This document shows, in pieces, positions 23,759 through 33,712 of a stretch of 64,000 bases of DNA; position 1 is the first letter of the stretch; every line of letters begins with the position of its first letter. The translations under genes and the position numbers were made by a program. Origin of the DNA: Streptomyces sp. NBC_00287 (lineage in GTDB: Bacteria > Actinomycetota > Actinomycetes > Streptomycetales > Streptomycetaceae). The stretch is from the NCBI RefSeq assembly GCF_036173105.1, contig NZ_CP108053.1, positions 6,510,001 through 6,574,000 on the forward strand, in the 5' to 3' direction. Under the pieces are notes generated by a model that was not told where the DNA came from, did not search any database, and saw only the letters and a program-made list of their open reading frames with translations.

Positions 23759-25090
23759 ATGGCTGAAATCATTCTCGACGCATTGCGCGCCGCGATTGGT
23801 GCAGGGCAGGGCTCCGGCCTGCGGCGGTGGTATCACCCGGAATGCACCCTCGAATGCTTCGCCAATCGCCGCGCCGAAGTGATCCACGGCGCCCCGGCCG
23901 TCCTGGCGGCCTGGCCCCGTACCGTAGGGCCGGGCGGACGGCTGACCGCGTGGTCGGTGACGGCCGCGGCCGGCGGCTACGAGGTGATGACCCAACGGGA
24001 CACCGTCCGGGCCGGGAGACTCGTCCCGGTACGCCAACTGCATCAGGTGCATGTGCGGGACGACCGCATCCTGCTCCATCTCGTCTCGCCGGCGACACCG
24101 CACGAGCCGCCCACGCTGGTCGATGCCCCGGCGGCCGGCCTACTGCCCGGCACAGTCGCCGAGTTCACCCATGACGGGCTGTCGGGGGCGGCGCTCTTCC
24201 GGGCCAGGCTGCCCTCCGGACGTCCCGTCGTCGTCAAGGTCGTACGGCCGGGCCGGGACTGGCTGGCCGTGGCGAGCCACGACCCCGGCCGGGAGGGCCG
24301 ACTGCACACCCTCGGGGTGTACGCGGCCCTGCCGCCGGGGCTGCGGGCGCCGGTGCTGTCCGCCCGGCAGCACGACGGCGTGTGGACGATCGTGATGGAG
24401 GACATCTCGGCGGAACTGAACGCCGCCCCCAGCCACCCCGCGCGGGAGATTCTGACGGCGGTCGCCGGTATGCACACACAGTTCCGTGGCCGACCGCCAC
24501 GGGCGGAGTTGTGCTCCCCGGCGGACCGGCTGCGCGTCTTCTCACCGCTCCAGAGGCTGCTGCACTGGCACGGCAGCGACAACTTCCCCGCGATGACCGG
24601 CCGGATGTGGGAGCTGTTCGCCGAACGGGCCGATCCTCGACTGGCCCATGCCGTACTCCAGTTGGTCGCGGACCCCGTAGCGCTGCTGGCGAGTCTGGCG
24701 CGCGCGGCACCGGACACCCTGCTGCACGGCGACCTGAGGCCGCCGAACCTCGGCCGGCGCGGGGACACCGTACTCGCCATCGACTGGGGGCTGTCCGCAT
24801 ACGGCCCCGCCGACCTCGACTTCGTGTACTACCTGTACAACACCGCTTGGGGCGACGACGCCGAGCGGGACGCGCTCGAAGCGGAATGGCTGCGCATGAC
24901 CGACGCACCGCCCCACAGCCCGGCGTACGAACTGTCGGTCATCTACCACACGGTGGCGGGTGAACTCGGTGTGCTCCTGGCCACCGCCGCGAACCGGCCG
25001 CACGGGCTGCCCCGCCCCTCCGAGGAGACGGTGTCCTGGTGGATACGACGGGTGCGCACGGCTTTCGACCGGATGGGCCACGTGTTGTAG
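23759..25090 (+). CDS. NTF2-like domain fused to aminoglycoside phosphotransferase-like kinase
   Basis: A 443-residue fusion. Residues 1-~120 resemble a SnoaL/NTF2-like domain (GLRRWYHPECTLECFAN, VRQLHQVHVRDDRIL). The remainder is an APH/ChoK-type kinase with PSGRPVVVKVVRPG (nucleotide lysine), catalytic loop HGDLRPPN and metal-binding IDWGLS. It could phosphorylate a small molecule or peptide of the island, or confer self-resistance. It is divergent from the binding-protein operon and ends 4 bp before the converging LuxR gene. NTF2-APH fusions are uncommon to my knowledge. Confidence 0.82.
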   Translation: MAEIILDALRAAIGAGQGSGLRRWYHPECTLECFANRRAEVIHGAPAVLAAWPRTVGPGGRLTAWSVTAAAGGYEVMTQRDTVRAGRLVPVRQLHQVHVRDDRILLHLVSPATPHEPPTLVDAPAAGLLPGTVAEFTHDGLSGAALFRARLPSGRPVVVKVVRPGRDWLAVASHDPGREGRLHTLGVYAALPPGLRAPVLSARQHDGVWTIVMEDISAELNAAPSHPAREILTAVAGMHTQFRGRPPRAELCSPADRLRVFSPLQRLLHWHGSDNFPAMTGRMWELFAERADPRLAHAVLQLVADPVALLASLARAAPDTLLHGDLRPPNLGRRGDTVLAIDWGLSAYGPADLDFVYYLYNTAWGDDAERDALEAEWLRMTDAPPHSPAYELSVIYHTVAGELGVLLATAANRPHGLPRPSEETVSWWIRRVRTAFDRMGHVL

Positions 25091-25094
25091 CGGA

Positions 25095-25751
25095 TCACGG
25101 CTTGCCCAGCCCGGTCGGAGGCCTGAGCAGCCCGCTCTGATAGGCGTATGCGACCGCTTGGGCCCGGCTGCTCGCACCGAGTTTGGCGAGGATGTTGGAG
25201 ATGTGAAAGCCGACGGTGCGCTTGCTGAGACTGAGAATCGCCGCGATATCCGCACTGGACCTGCCCTCGGCCAGCTTTCCCAGTATCTCCGATTCGCGGC
25301 CGGTGAGCCCGGCGCCGTTCTGCGGTACCAGGGTCACATCGCTCAGCTTTGCCAGCAGCGGACTGAAGACTTTTGCCGACAGATAGTAGTCCCCGCTGAC
25401 CGCCGCCCGGAGCGCGGCATGGAATTCCGGCGGACGGCAATCAGCGGGCAACAACCCGTGCACCGGCCCGCCGAGCAGGGTGACGGCGGTGTCGATCGCG
25501 GTCGGCAGGCCTACGACAACCATCGGCGGAGCCGGTGCGCCGCCGCCCTGCGCAGTGCCGACGAATTCGGCGAGCTGCCCGAAGTGTGTATGGCCGTCGA
25601 CCACCACCGCGGCCGGTTTCAGCGCCTCCACCAGCTTGAACAAGTTCGACCCGGACTCCGCCAGAACAGCCCCGCCCGGTTGGGAGTTGATGTACTGCAG
25701 AATTCCCGCCCTGAACAACTCACTGTCCGAACAGACAGCAACTTCGAGCAT
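25095..25751 (-). CDS. LuxR/NarL-type transcriptional regulator
   Basis: A 218-residue regulator. Residues 1-~120 form a receiver-like domain (EVAVCSDSELFRAGILQYI, AAVVVDGHTH). The canonical phospho-acceptor region has Asp in VVVDGHT but not the usual acidic pocket, so it may be atypical. The C-terminal LuxR HTH is clear: LTGRESEILGKLAEGRSSADIAA then SKRTVGFHISNILAKLGASSRAQAVAYAYQSGLL. ATG 25751 is preferred because GGGGG lies just upstream; 25772 is an alternative. No histidine kinase is encoded nearby. It is the last gene of the minus-strand kinase-NTase-ADH operon and a likely pathway-specific regulator. Confidence 0.88.
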   Translation of the reverse strand: MLEVAVCSDSELFRAGILQYINSQPGGAVLAESGSNLFKLVEALKPAAVVVDGHTHFGQLAEFVGTAQGGGAPAPPMVVVGLPTAIDTAVTLLGGPVHGLLPADCRPPEFHAALRAAVSGDYYLSAKVFSPLLAKLSDVTLVPQNGAGLTGRESEILGKLAEGRSSADIAAILSLSKRTVGFHISNILAKLGASSRAQAVAYAYQSGLLRPPTGLGKP

Positions 25752-25788
25752 GTTGGCCCCCAGCGACACCATTCCCGATTCAAGCCGC

Positions 25789-26826
25789 TCACGGGCGCAG
25801 ACATACTTTGAGGACATCGCGCCGGTCCATGGCGGAGTACGCATCGCCCGCCGCTTCCAGCGGCAGCTCCACGTCGATGAGGGGGGAGGGGTCAAGGACT
25901 CCCGCCGCGACGTCCGCGAGCAGCTCCGGAAGGTAGCGGCGGGCGGGCGCCAGGCCGCCCCGCACACTGATGTTGCGGTCGAAGGTCGACCGTAACGGTA
26001 TGGCCACTCCCGCCGTCGGCCAGCCGACATAGCTCAGCACGCCCCCGTCACGGACGCAGGCCAGGGCCGTGTCCACCGCATCCTGCGTGCCCACGCATTC
26101 CAGGCTCACGTCCGCGAGGCCACCGAAGAAGCCATGGACCGTCTCCACCGCCTCCTCAGGACTGCGGACGGCCACCGTCTCCGCGCCGACCGCTCGGCTC
26201 ACCGCCAGCCGGGCCGGATGATGCCCGAGCACCAATACCCGTTCGGCTCCCAGCCGTTGCGCCGCCAGACACGCGCCGGCCGCGACCGGACCGTCGCCGA
26301 TCACCACGACTCCCGTCCCGGCACCGACCTCCGCCAGGTGCGCGGCATGGTGTCCGGTGGGCAGCACGTCGGCCAGGGGCAGGAAGCGCCGGACATCCGG
26401 GTCGGTGATCCCGGCGACCGGTAGGCGGACCAGGGTGGCATCGGCGAAGGGCACCCTGATGGCCTCCGCCTGGGCGCCTCCTGGTGTCCCCGGATCGCCC
26501 CATACGCCGCCCTCGGCACAGGAGACGAAGAGTCCGTCCCGGCAGGCGGCGCACTCGCCGTCGCTGTAGCTGAACGGGGAGACGACGCAGTCGCCCGGCT
26601 GTACGGACCGGACCTCGGGGCCGGTTGATGCGACGACCCCGATGAACTCGTGCCCCATGCGCGCGCCCGCGGGCAGCGGTTCCAGACCGCGGTACTGCCA
26701 CAGATCCGATCCGCACACCCCGGCTGCGACGATGCGGACCACGGCGTCGGTGGGCTTCTCCACCACTGGATCGGGCACGTCCACGAGCCCGACCTTGCCG
26801 GGGCCCAGAAACTCCACGGCGAGCAT
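25789..26826 (-). CDS. Zinc-dependent alcohol dehydrogenase, MDR family
   Basis: A 345-residue zinc alcohol dehydrogenase. Catalytic zinc ligands lie in VCGSD and RMGHEFIGVV, and the structural zinc lobe in DGECAACRDGLFVSC has fewer Cys than the full set. The Rossmann motif VVIGDGPVAAGACLAA follows. One leucine is encoded by TTA (25993-25995 on the plus strand reads TAA). It starts 3 bp after the nucleotidyltransferase stop. It may oxidise or reduce an alcohol in a tailoring step; the substrate is not evident. Confidence 0.9.
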   Translation of the reverse strand: MLAVEFLGPGKVGLVDVPDPVVEKPTDAVVRIVAAGVCGSDLWQYRGLEPLPAGARMGHEFIGVVASTGPEVRSVQPGDCVVSPFSYSDGECAACRDGLFVSCAEGGVWGDPGTPGGAQAEAIRVPFADATLVRLPVAGITDPDVRRFLPLADVLPTGHHAAHLAEVGAGTGVVVIGDGPVAAGACLAAQRLGAERVLVLGHHPARLAVSRAVGAETVAVRSPEEAVETVHGFFGGLADVSLECVGTQDAVDTALACVRDGGVLSYVGWPTAGVAIPLRSTFDRNISVRGGLAPARRYLPELLADVAAGVLDPSPLIDVELPLEAAGDAYSAMDRRDVLKVCLRP

Positions 26827-26829
26827 CAG

Positions 26830-28143
26830 TCATTCCTTCGCGTCGGCGGCGGCCACGTCCCGCTGCACGGGGCAGATGTCATAGAGGACGGTGGGGGCGA
26901 ACAGCTCGTCGTTCAGCTGGGCGAAACTGTGCCCGGACCAGTGCAGTTCACGCATCCGCACACTCCCCGGCACGGACGACGTCCGCTGCTGGAGGGCATC
27001 CTCGGGTGCGGTGCCGGAGTCCAGGGTGCGCACCATGTCCATGGGCACCAGTCGTACGCAGACGTCGTTGCGCAGATGCCGGATGGGCGCGGCCGCGGGG
27101 GCTCTGTGCCGGCACGACTGCACGGCCGTCAGACGAAGGGGACGCCGGTAGTAGCGGTAGGCGCCGGCCGCGAGGCGGATTCCGGGCAGCAGTCCACCGC
27201 CACTGCGGTAGGCGTCCAGCACGGTTCCGCGGACTCGTCTGCGTGGGTCGGGCATCGCAAAGGGCGGAGTCTCCCGTCCCACACCGGTGAGGGTGAGACC
27301 GGCCGCCCGCTCGGCGGCCTCCGGGGAGAGCGCGGCGGTCCTGGTGGTCGCCGCCAGGATCGCGTTCCAGAACGGGCCGAGCCCGACGGACCGGATCCGA
27401 TCGAGCGCCGGTGTCCAGTCCTGGTCGGAGCGCTCGAGCAGCAGGGTGACGTCGTTGACGTCCTTCTGCCGGATCAGGAAGTCACCGGCCGCGTTGCCGA
27501 CCAGGAGCGGAAGATTCTCCATCGGCGTCCATCGGTGGAGCCCCGATCCCGTCACGTCGACGGGCAGGAACCGGGAGTGCCGGATGGAGTAGCCGGAGAA
27601 GTGGAGGTCCACGCCGTACCGTTCGGTGCCGCGGACGAGGTCCAGGGGCACCTGGCCGTAGATCCGCCCGGTGTGCCGGTCCCGTTTCACCCACGGAAGT
27701 TCATTGCCCCACCATTCGAAGCCGCGGCGGCGCAGCACTTCCACCAGGGCCAGCGCATCGTCGATGCTTCCCGCCATGAGATCGATGTCGGAGAAGTCCC
27801 GCACACCCGGGTCGTCGTAGAGCGCCACGGCCGCCCGGCCCTTGATCCCGGCGACCGGGATCCCGGCCTCGGCCACGGCTTCGCCGATCTGCGACCACAG
27901 GTCCTCGAGGTGTGCGCGCTCCTTGCGCTTGGCCTCGGCCGCGGCGAGGATCACCGATCCCTCGGGCGCACGGCCGGAACCGGCCAGGCGGTCGGCGGCA
28001 AAGCTGAGCACCTGGTTCGCGCGGAGGACGGCGAGGGCCTTCTGCTCGTCGCGCAGAACCTCTTCGACGGCTTCTTCACGGGGGATGCGGGGAGCGACAT
28101 GTGCCAGGGCGAGGATCCTGAGGGTCTCGGCCTGTGAGGTCAT
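26830..28143 (-). CDS. Nucleotidyltransferase family protein (NTP_transf_5-like)
   Basis: A 437-residue protein with the PF14907-type signature VAGIKGRAAVALYDDPGVRDFSDIDLMA near residues 95-125, in which both metal-binding Asp residues of DFSDIDLM are intact. Proteins of this family accompany RiPP (lasso peptide) clusters, where they act with kinases on phosphorylated peptides. The ATG overlaps the kinase stop by 4 bp, so the two genes are translationally coupled. Unlike the protein at 14774, this one appears catalytically competent. Confidence 0.82.
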   Translation of the reverse strand: MTSQAETLRILALAHVAPRIPREEAVEEVLRDEQKALAVLRANQVLSFAADRLAGSGRAPEGSVILAAAEAKRKERAHLEDLWSQIGEAVAEAGIPVAGIKGRAAVALYDDPGVRDFSDIDLMAGSIDDALALVEVLRRRGFEWWGNELPWVKRDRHTGRIYGQVPLDLVRGTERYGVDLHFSGYSIRHSRFLPVDVTGSGLHRWTPMENLPLLVGNAAGDFLIRQKDVNDVTLLLERSDQDWTPALDRIRSVGLGPFWNAILAATTRTAALSPEAAERAAGLTLTGVGRETPPFAMPDPRRRVRGTVLDAYRSGGGLLPGIRLAAGAYRYYRRPLRLTAVQSCRHRAPAAAPIRHLRNDVCVRLVPMDMVRTLDSGTAPEDALQQRTSSVPGSVRMRELHWSGHSFAQLNDELFAPTVLYDICPVQRDVAAADAKE

Positions 28144-28979
28144 GAGACCGCCCCATGGAGCAGGGCGGCTGCCGCGGGAATCTCCCGGAGGCGGCTCAGG
28201 AGGGCGGAGAAGTTGCGATCAGGTTCCACGTCCTTGATCACGAAGAGTGGCCAGTCCCATTCGTCGGCCACTTTCCGGAAGAACTGGTCCGACGCGGTTT
28301 GATGCTCCAGAAAACCGGGCCAACCGCGGGCGCCGCCGACCGGCGACATGTCCTCCAGCACCCCGAGGCCGCCGTCCTGCTCGGTACGCCACCGGAAAGC
28401 CACATCTATGGGACCCGATACGATCACCGGCACATCGGGTGGATAGGCGCGGAACTGGCTCAGCAGCATTTTTTCCGCCCGGTCTATTTCCCGCTCCATC
28501 GCGGGGTCCTGACTCAGGGCCCGGGCGTGCTGAATGGCTTTGTAGGTCATCTTGAGGCTTGAACTGTCCTCGATGACGGTGATGCCCTGGTCCAGGAGTG
28601 GCTTGATGGACTCATGGCGCAAAATGGTGTAACCGGCCCATTCCAGCCAGGCGGCGGCAAGTGGGCCCGCGGACCGACGCTGCTCGATCGAGGCGTCGCC
28701 GAATCGGGATTCCCAGTTTCCCTGCTGGAATGCGGTGAAATCGGCGGGCGGCTGGAAATCCGCACCCATGCCGAGATGCATCAGTCGAAATGATTCGACC
28801 CAGAGTTCCTGTTGCACGGTCCGGCTGGTCGCCCAGGGCTGTTCACTGAGTTCGCTCCGCCAGCTCACCAGTCGCGCGTCATGACCGCGCTCTCTCAAAG
28901 TCCGGTGTAACAGACTGGCAAATGTGGATTTGCCGACGCCATCAATACCAATAAAGGAAAAATAAACCCCAGCACCCAA
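28140..28979 (-). CDS. P-loop kinase, thymidylate kinase-like
   Basis: A 279-residue P-loop protein with Walker A GIDGVGKSTF at residues 10-19 and the general layout of a dTMP kinase-like nucleoside/nucleotide kinase, but longer than the ~210 residues of housekeeping Tmk and lacking its exact DR(Y/F) motif as far as I can see. The start is an unusual TTG at 28979 with GGGGGA 7-8 nt upstream. Codon 24 is TTA, implying bldA dependence. It is the first gene of the kinase-NTase-ADH-LuxR operon and marks the right edge of the island. A role in peptide or small-molecule phosphorylation is inference. Confidence 0.8.
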   Translation of the reverse strand: MGAGVYFSFIGIDGVGKSTFASLLHRTLRERGHDARLVSWRSELSEQPWATSRTVQQELWVESFRLMHLGMGADFQPPADFTAFQQGNWESRFGDASIEQRRSAGPLAAAWLEWAGYTILRHESIKPLLDQGITVIEDSSSLKMTYKAIQHARALSQDPAMEREIDRAEKMLLSQFRAYPPDVPVIVSGPIDVAFRWRTEQDGGLGVLEDMSPVGGARGWPGFLEHQTASDQFFRKVADEWDWPLFVIKDVEPDRNFSALLSRLREIPAAAALLHGAVS

Positions 28980-29029
28980 GGTCAGTCCCCCCTAACCAGT
29001 GGCTGACACGGCTTGGCGTGTGGGGCGCT

Positions 29030-29058
29030 ACTGTAACGTTCGGTGATGCTGTGGTCTA
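29030..29058 (-). promoter_or_regulatory. Candidate promoter of the kinase-NTase-ADH-LuxR operon
   Basis: On the minus strand TAGACC (29058-29053) and TACAGT (29035-29030) are 17 bp apart, a reasonable sigma70-like pair, about 50 bp upstream of the TTG start at 28979. The rest of the 192-bp gap to sdaA shows nothing clear. Confidence 0.42.
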
Positions 29059-29171
29059 TGCCTCACGACCCTGGTGCAGGCAGTTTCGGCCAGTCTCATT
29101 CGAGCCGCCTGTGCAGTCTCCGCATCCCACGGCCCTGCGCGCCACGGGCCCAGTTGGCTTGTTCTGCACCC

Positions 29172-30539
<1,368 letters not shown>

Positions 30540-30600
30540 GGGAACTCCTCAAGAGAGGGCAGGGGGCGCACTTCGTCGGGCGCCCCCCACCAGGGAACTA

Positions 30601-31866
30601 CTACTTGCTCAAACCGGGATACAGCGGGTGCTTGTCGGCAAGCGCCGTGACCCGGGCCTTCAGCGCCTCCACGTCGTACGACGGCTTCAGCGCCTGTGCG
30701 ATCACGTCCGCGACCTCGGCGAAGTCCTCGGCCGTGAAGCCGCGGGTGGCCAGGGCGGGCGTGCCGATCCGGAGACCGGACGTCACCATCGGCGGACGCG
30801 GGTCGTTCGGGACGGCGTTGCGGTTGACCGTGATACCGACCTCGTGGAGACGGTCCTCGGCCTGCTGGCCGTCCAGTTCGGACTCGCGCAGGTCCACCAG
30901 CAGCAGGTGGACGTCGGTGCCGCCGGACAGGACGTTGACCCCGGCTTCGCGGGCGTCGGCCGCCGTGAGCCGCTCGGCGAGGATGCGCGCGCCCTCCACC
31001 GTACGCCGCTGGCGCTCCTTGAACTCCTCCGAGGCGGCGACCTTGAAGGAGACCGCCTTGGCCGCGATCACATGCTCCAGGGGACCGCCCTGGAAGCCCG
31101 GGAAGACGGCGGAGTTCAGCTTCTTCGCGAACTCCTTGCCCCGAGCGAGGATGATGCCACCGCGCGGACCGCCCAGGGTCTTGTGCGTGGTGGAGGTGAC
31201 GACATCGGCGTACGGCACCGGGTTCTCGTGCAGCCCCGCCGCAACCAGACCGGCGAAGTGCGCCATGTCGACCCACAGATACGCCTCGACCTCGTCGGCG
31301 ATCCGGCGGAACTCCGCGAAGTCCAGCTGCCGCGGGTACGCCGACCAGCCGGCGATGATCACCTTCGGGCGGTGCTCCTTGGCGAGCCGCTCGACCTCGG
31401 CCATGTCGACGAGACCGGCATCGTCCACGTGATACGCGACCACGTTGAACTGCTTGCCGGAGAAGTTCAGCCGCATCCCGTGGGTCAGATGGCCGCCGTG
31501 GGCCAGGTCCAGACCGAGGATGGTGTCACCGGGCTGGGCCAGCGCGAACAGCGCGGCCTGGTTGGCGGAGGCACCGGAGTGCGGCTGGACGTTGGCGTAC
31601 TCGGCGCCGAACAGGTCCTTGACCCGGTCGATCGCGATCTGCTCGGTCACGTCGACGTGCTCGCAGCCGCCGTAGTAGCGGCGGCCGGGGTAGCCCTCGG
31701 CGTACTTGTTGGTGAGGACGGTGCCCTGGGCCTCCATGACGGCGACCGGAGCGAAGTTCTCCGAGGCGATCATTTCCAGGGTGGACTGCTGGCGGTGCAG
31801 CTCGGCGTCGACCGCGGCGGCGACCTCCGGGTCGAGCTCGTGCAAGGGCGTGTTCAGGACGGACAT
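30601..31866 (-). CDS. glyA: Serine hydroxymethyltransferase
   Basis: A 421-residue PLP enzyme interconverting serine and glycine with tetrahydrofolate. The PLP lysine is in the TSTTHKTLGGPRGG motif, and the N-terminal EMIASENFAP and TNKYAEGYPGRRYYGG segments are hallmark. It lies 14 bp downstream of gcvH in the gcvT-gcvH-glyA-sdaA series; a Streptomyces genome normally has a further glyA elsewhere, so this copy is probably the glycine-catabolic one. Confidence 0.97.
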   Translation of the reverse strand: MSVLNTPLHELDPEVAAAVDAELHRQQSTLEMIASENFAPVAVMEAQGTVLTNKYAEGYPGRRYYGGCEHVDVTEQIAIDRVKDLFGAEYANVQPHSGASANQAALFALAQPGDTILGLDLAHGGHLTHGMRLNFSGKQFNVVAYHVDDAGLVDMAEVERLAKEHRPKVIIAGWSAYPRQLDFAEFRRIADEVEAYLWVDMAHFAGLVAAGLHENPVPYADVVTSTTHKTLGGPRGGIILARGKEFAKKLNSAVFPGFQGGPLEHVIAAKAVSFKVAASEEFKERQRRTVEGARILAERLTAADAREAGVNVLSGGTDVHLLLVDLRESELDGQQAEDRLHEVGITVNRNAVPNDPRPPMVTSGLRIGTPALATRGFTAEDFAEVADVIAQALKPSYDVEALKARVTALADKHPLYPGLSK

Positions 31867-31880
31867 GCGTCTACGACTCC

Positions 31881-32258
31881 TCAGCCGGCGGAAAAGGCGG
31901 TGTACTCGTCGGCGGAGAGCAGGTCGGCCGGCTCCTCCGCGATGCGTACCTTGAACAGCCAGCCGCCCTCGAAGGGGGCGGAGTTCACCAGCGACGGGTC
32001 GTTGACGACGTCCTCGTTGATCTCGGCGACCTCGCCGTTGACCGGGGAGTACAGGTCGGAGACCGACTTGGTGGACTCCAGCTCGCCGCAGGACTCGCCC
32101 GCTTCGACGGTGGAACCGACCTCGGGGAGCTGGGCGTAGACGACGTCACCGAGCGCGTTGGCCGCGAACTCCGTGATGCCGACCGTCGAGACGCCGTCCT
32201 CGGCGACCGACAGCCACTCGTGCTCCTTGCTGTAGCGCAGCTGCTGGGGGTTGCTCAT
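31881..32258 (-). CDS. gcvH: Glycine cleavage system H protein
   Basis: A 125-residue lipoyl carrier. The lipoyl-lysine motif is GELESTKSVSDLYSP, and the GDVVYAQLPEVG and NDPSLVNSAPFEGGWLFK segments follow the family closely. It shuttles the aminomethyl group between GcvP, GcvT and GcvL. gcvP is not in this window. The ATG at 32258 gives the standard N-terminus. Confidence 0.97.
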   Translation of the reverse strand: MSNPQQLRYSKEHEWLSVAEDGVSTVGITEFAANALGDVVYAQLPEVGSTVEAGESCGELESTKSVSDLYSPVNGEVAEINEDVVNDPSLVNSAPFEGGWLFKVRIAEEPADLLSADEYTAFSAG

Positions 32259-32356
32259 GGCCTGAATTCTCCTGTACGCGGGGGAGTGCTGATGAATGGG
32301 GGACTGCTGAAGGCGTGCGTGAGCAGCGGTGATGTGCTCAGCATCACCTACGGCTA

Positions 32357-33475
32357 CTACTTCTGGCGCTTGTAGAAGGGCAGCGCCACGACCTCGTACG
32401 GCTCGTGGCTGCCCCGGATGTCCACGCCGACCCCGGCCGTGCCCGGCGCCGAGTGCGCGGCGTCGACGTAGGCCATGGCGATCGGCTTGCCCAGCGTGGG
32501 GGAGGGGGCGCCGGAGGTGACCTCGCCGATGACCTCGCCGCCCGCGACGACCGGGTACCCGGCGCGCGGGACCCGGCGGCCCTCGGCGATCAGGCCGACC
32601 AGGACGCGGGGCGGGTTCTCCGAGGCGCGGGAGGCAGCCTCGGTGAGCGCCTCGCGCCCGACGAAGTCGCCCTCCTTCTCGAACTTGACCACGCGGCCGA
32701 GCCCGGCGTCGAAGGGGGTCAGGTCGGTCGTGAGCTCGTGGCCGTACAGCGGCATGCCCGCTTCCAGGCGCAAGGTGTCCCGGCAGGACAGGCCGCAGGG
32801 GATCAAGCCCACCGAAGAACCCGCCTTGGTCAGCGCCTGCCACAGTTCGACCGCGTCCTCGGGCTTCACGAACAGCTCGAAGCCGTCCTCGCCGGTGTAC
32901 CCGGTGCGCGCGATCAGCGCGGGGACGCCCGCGACGGTGCCGGGCAGCCCGGCGTAGTACTTCAGACCGTCGAGGTCGGCGTCGGTGAGCGAGCCCAGGA
33001 TGCCCGGGGACTCGGGGCCCTGGACGGCGATCAGCGCGTAGGCGTCCCGGTCGTCGCGGACCTCGGCGTCGAAACCGGCGGAACGATCCATCAGTGCGTC
33101 CAGCACCACCTGGGCGTTGGAGGCGTTGGCGACGACCATGTACTCGGTCTCCGCGAGCCGGTAGACGATCAGGTCGTCCAGGATGCCGCCGTCGGCGCGG
33201 CAGATCATGGTGTAGCGGGCGCGGCCGGTCTTCACGCCCCCGATGTTCCCGACGAGGGCGTAGTCGAGAAGCGCGGCGGCCTGCGGGCCCGTGACGGTGA
33301 TCTCGCCCATGTGGGAGAGATCGAACAGGCCGGCCTGGGTGCGCACGGCGTTGTGCTCGTCGCGCTCGGAGCCGTAACGCAGCGGCATGTCCCAGCCGGC
33401 GAAGTCGGTCATCGTCGCGCCCAGCGAGCGATGCAGGGCATCGAGGGCGGTACGGCGGGGTTCGGTACTGCTCAT
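32357..33475 (-). CDS. gcvT: Glycine cleavage system T protein (aminomethyltransferase)
   Basis: A 372-residue tetrahydrofolate-dependent aminomethyltransferase. Recognisable blocks are TDFAGWDMPLRYG, LFDLSHMGEITVTGP, ALIAVQGPES, RTGYTGEDGFELF and CGLSCRDTLRLEAGMPLYGHE. The start at 33475 is chosen because it gives the normal N-terminus; the frame is open to 33529. Expression is controlled by the tandem glycine riboswitch immediately upstream. Confidence 0.97.
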   Translation of the reverse strand: MSSTEPRRTALDALHRSLGATMTDFAGWDMPLRYGSERDEHNAVRTQAGLFDLSHMGEITVTGPQAAALLDYALVGNIGGVKTGRARYTMICRADGGILDDLIVYRLAETEYMVVANASNAQVVLDALMDRSAGFDAEVRDDRDAYALIAVQGPESPGILGSLTDADLDGLKYYAGLPGTVAGVPALIARTGYTGEDGFELFVKPEDAVELWQALTKAGSSVGLIPCGLSCRDTLRLEAGMPLYGHELTTDLTPFDAGLGRVVKFEKEGDFVGREALTEAASRASENPPRVLVGLIAEGRRVPRAGYPVVAGGEVIGEVTSGAPSPTLGKPIAMAYVDAAHSAPGTAGVGVDIRGSHEPYEVVALPFYKRQK

Positions 33476-33514
33476 CGGACGGTCGTCTCCCAAGGCATGA
33501 CGGCGAGGTCGTTC

Positions 33515-33712
33515 CTCCCCATCTGTCATCGGAACCTGAGAGGTTCGTCATGACCGCGCCGGGGCATGACTTGCACCTTGGGTGGGACCACCGGAAACGG
33601 CGGTCCGCTTTTCAGATGTGCCTCGCCCGCGCGGTAACGGGGCCTGAGAGATTCAAGGGAGGGACTTGCTCCTTCGGCGCCCCAGCTGAAAGCTGGGGAC
33701 TCTCCCGCGCGG
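33515..33712 (-). promoter_or_regulatory. Tandem glycine riboswitch upstream of gcvT
   Basis: Read on the minus strand, two glycine aptamers lie back to back. The first (about 33712-33625) has GGGAGAGT, CGCCGAAGGAGCAA and GAATCTCTCAGGC, closed by CCGCGC/GCGCGG. The second (about 33622-33519) has CCACCCAAGGTGCAAGTC and GAACCTCTCAGG with GATGACAG, closed by CATCTG/CAGATG. Both match the gcvT-type consensus. It ends 40 nt before the gcvT ATG. In this class glycine turns on the catabolic genes. The remaining ~175 bp to 33887 hold the divergent promoters, not resolved. Confidence 0.92.

Noticed and set aside
25095..25751. Two-component response regulator with partner kinase
   Set aside because: No sensor kinase nearby and the receiver acidic pocket is not clear, so it is listed only as a LuxR-type regulator.
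28980..29171. Coding sequence in the gap between the kinase gene and sdaA
   Set aside because: Open frames here extend from shadows of sdaA and show no motif or ribosome-binding site; only promoter-like elements were kept.
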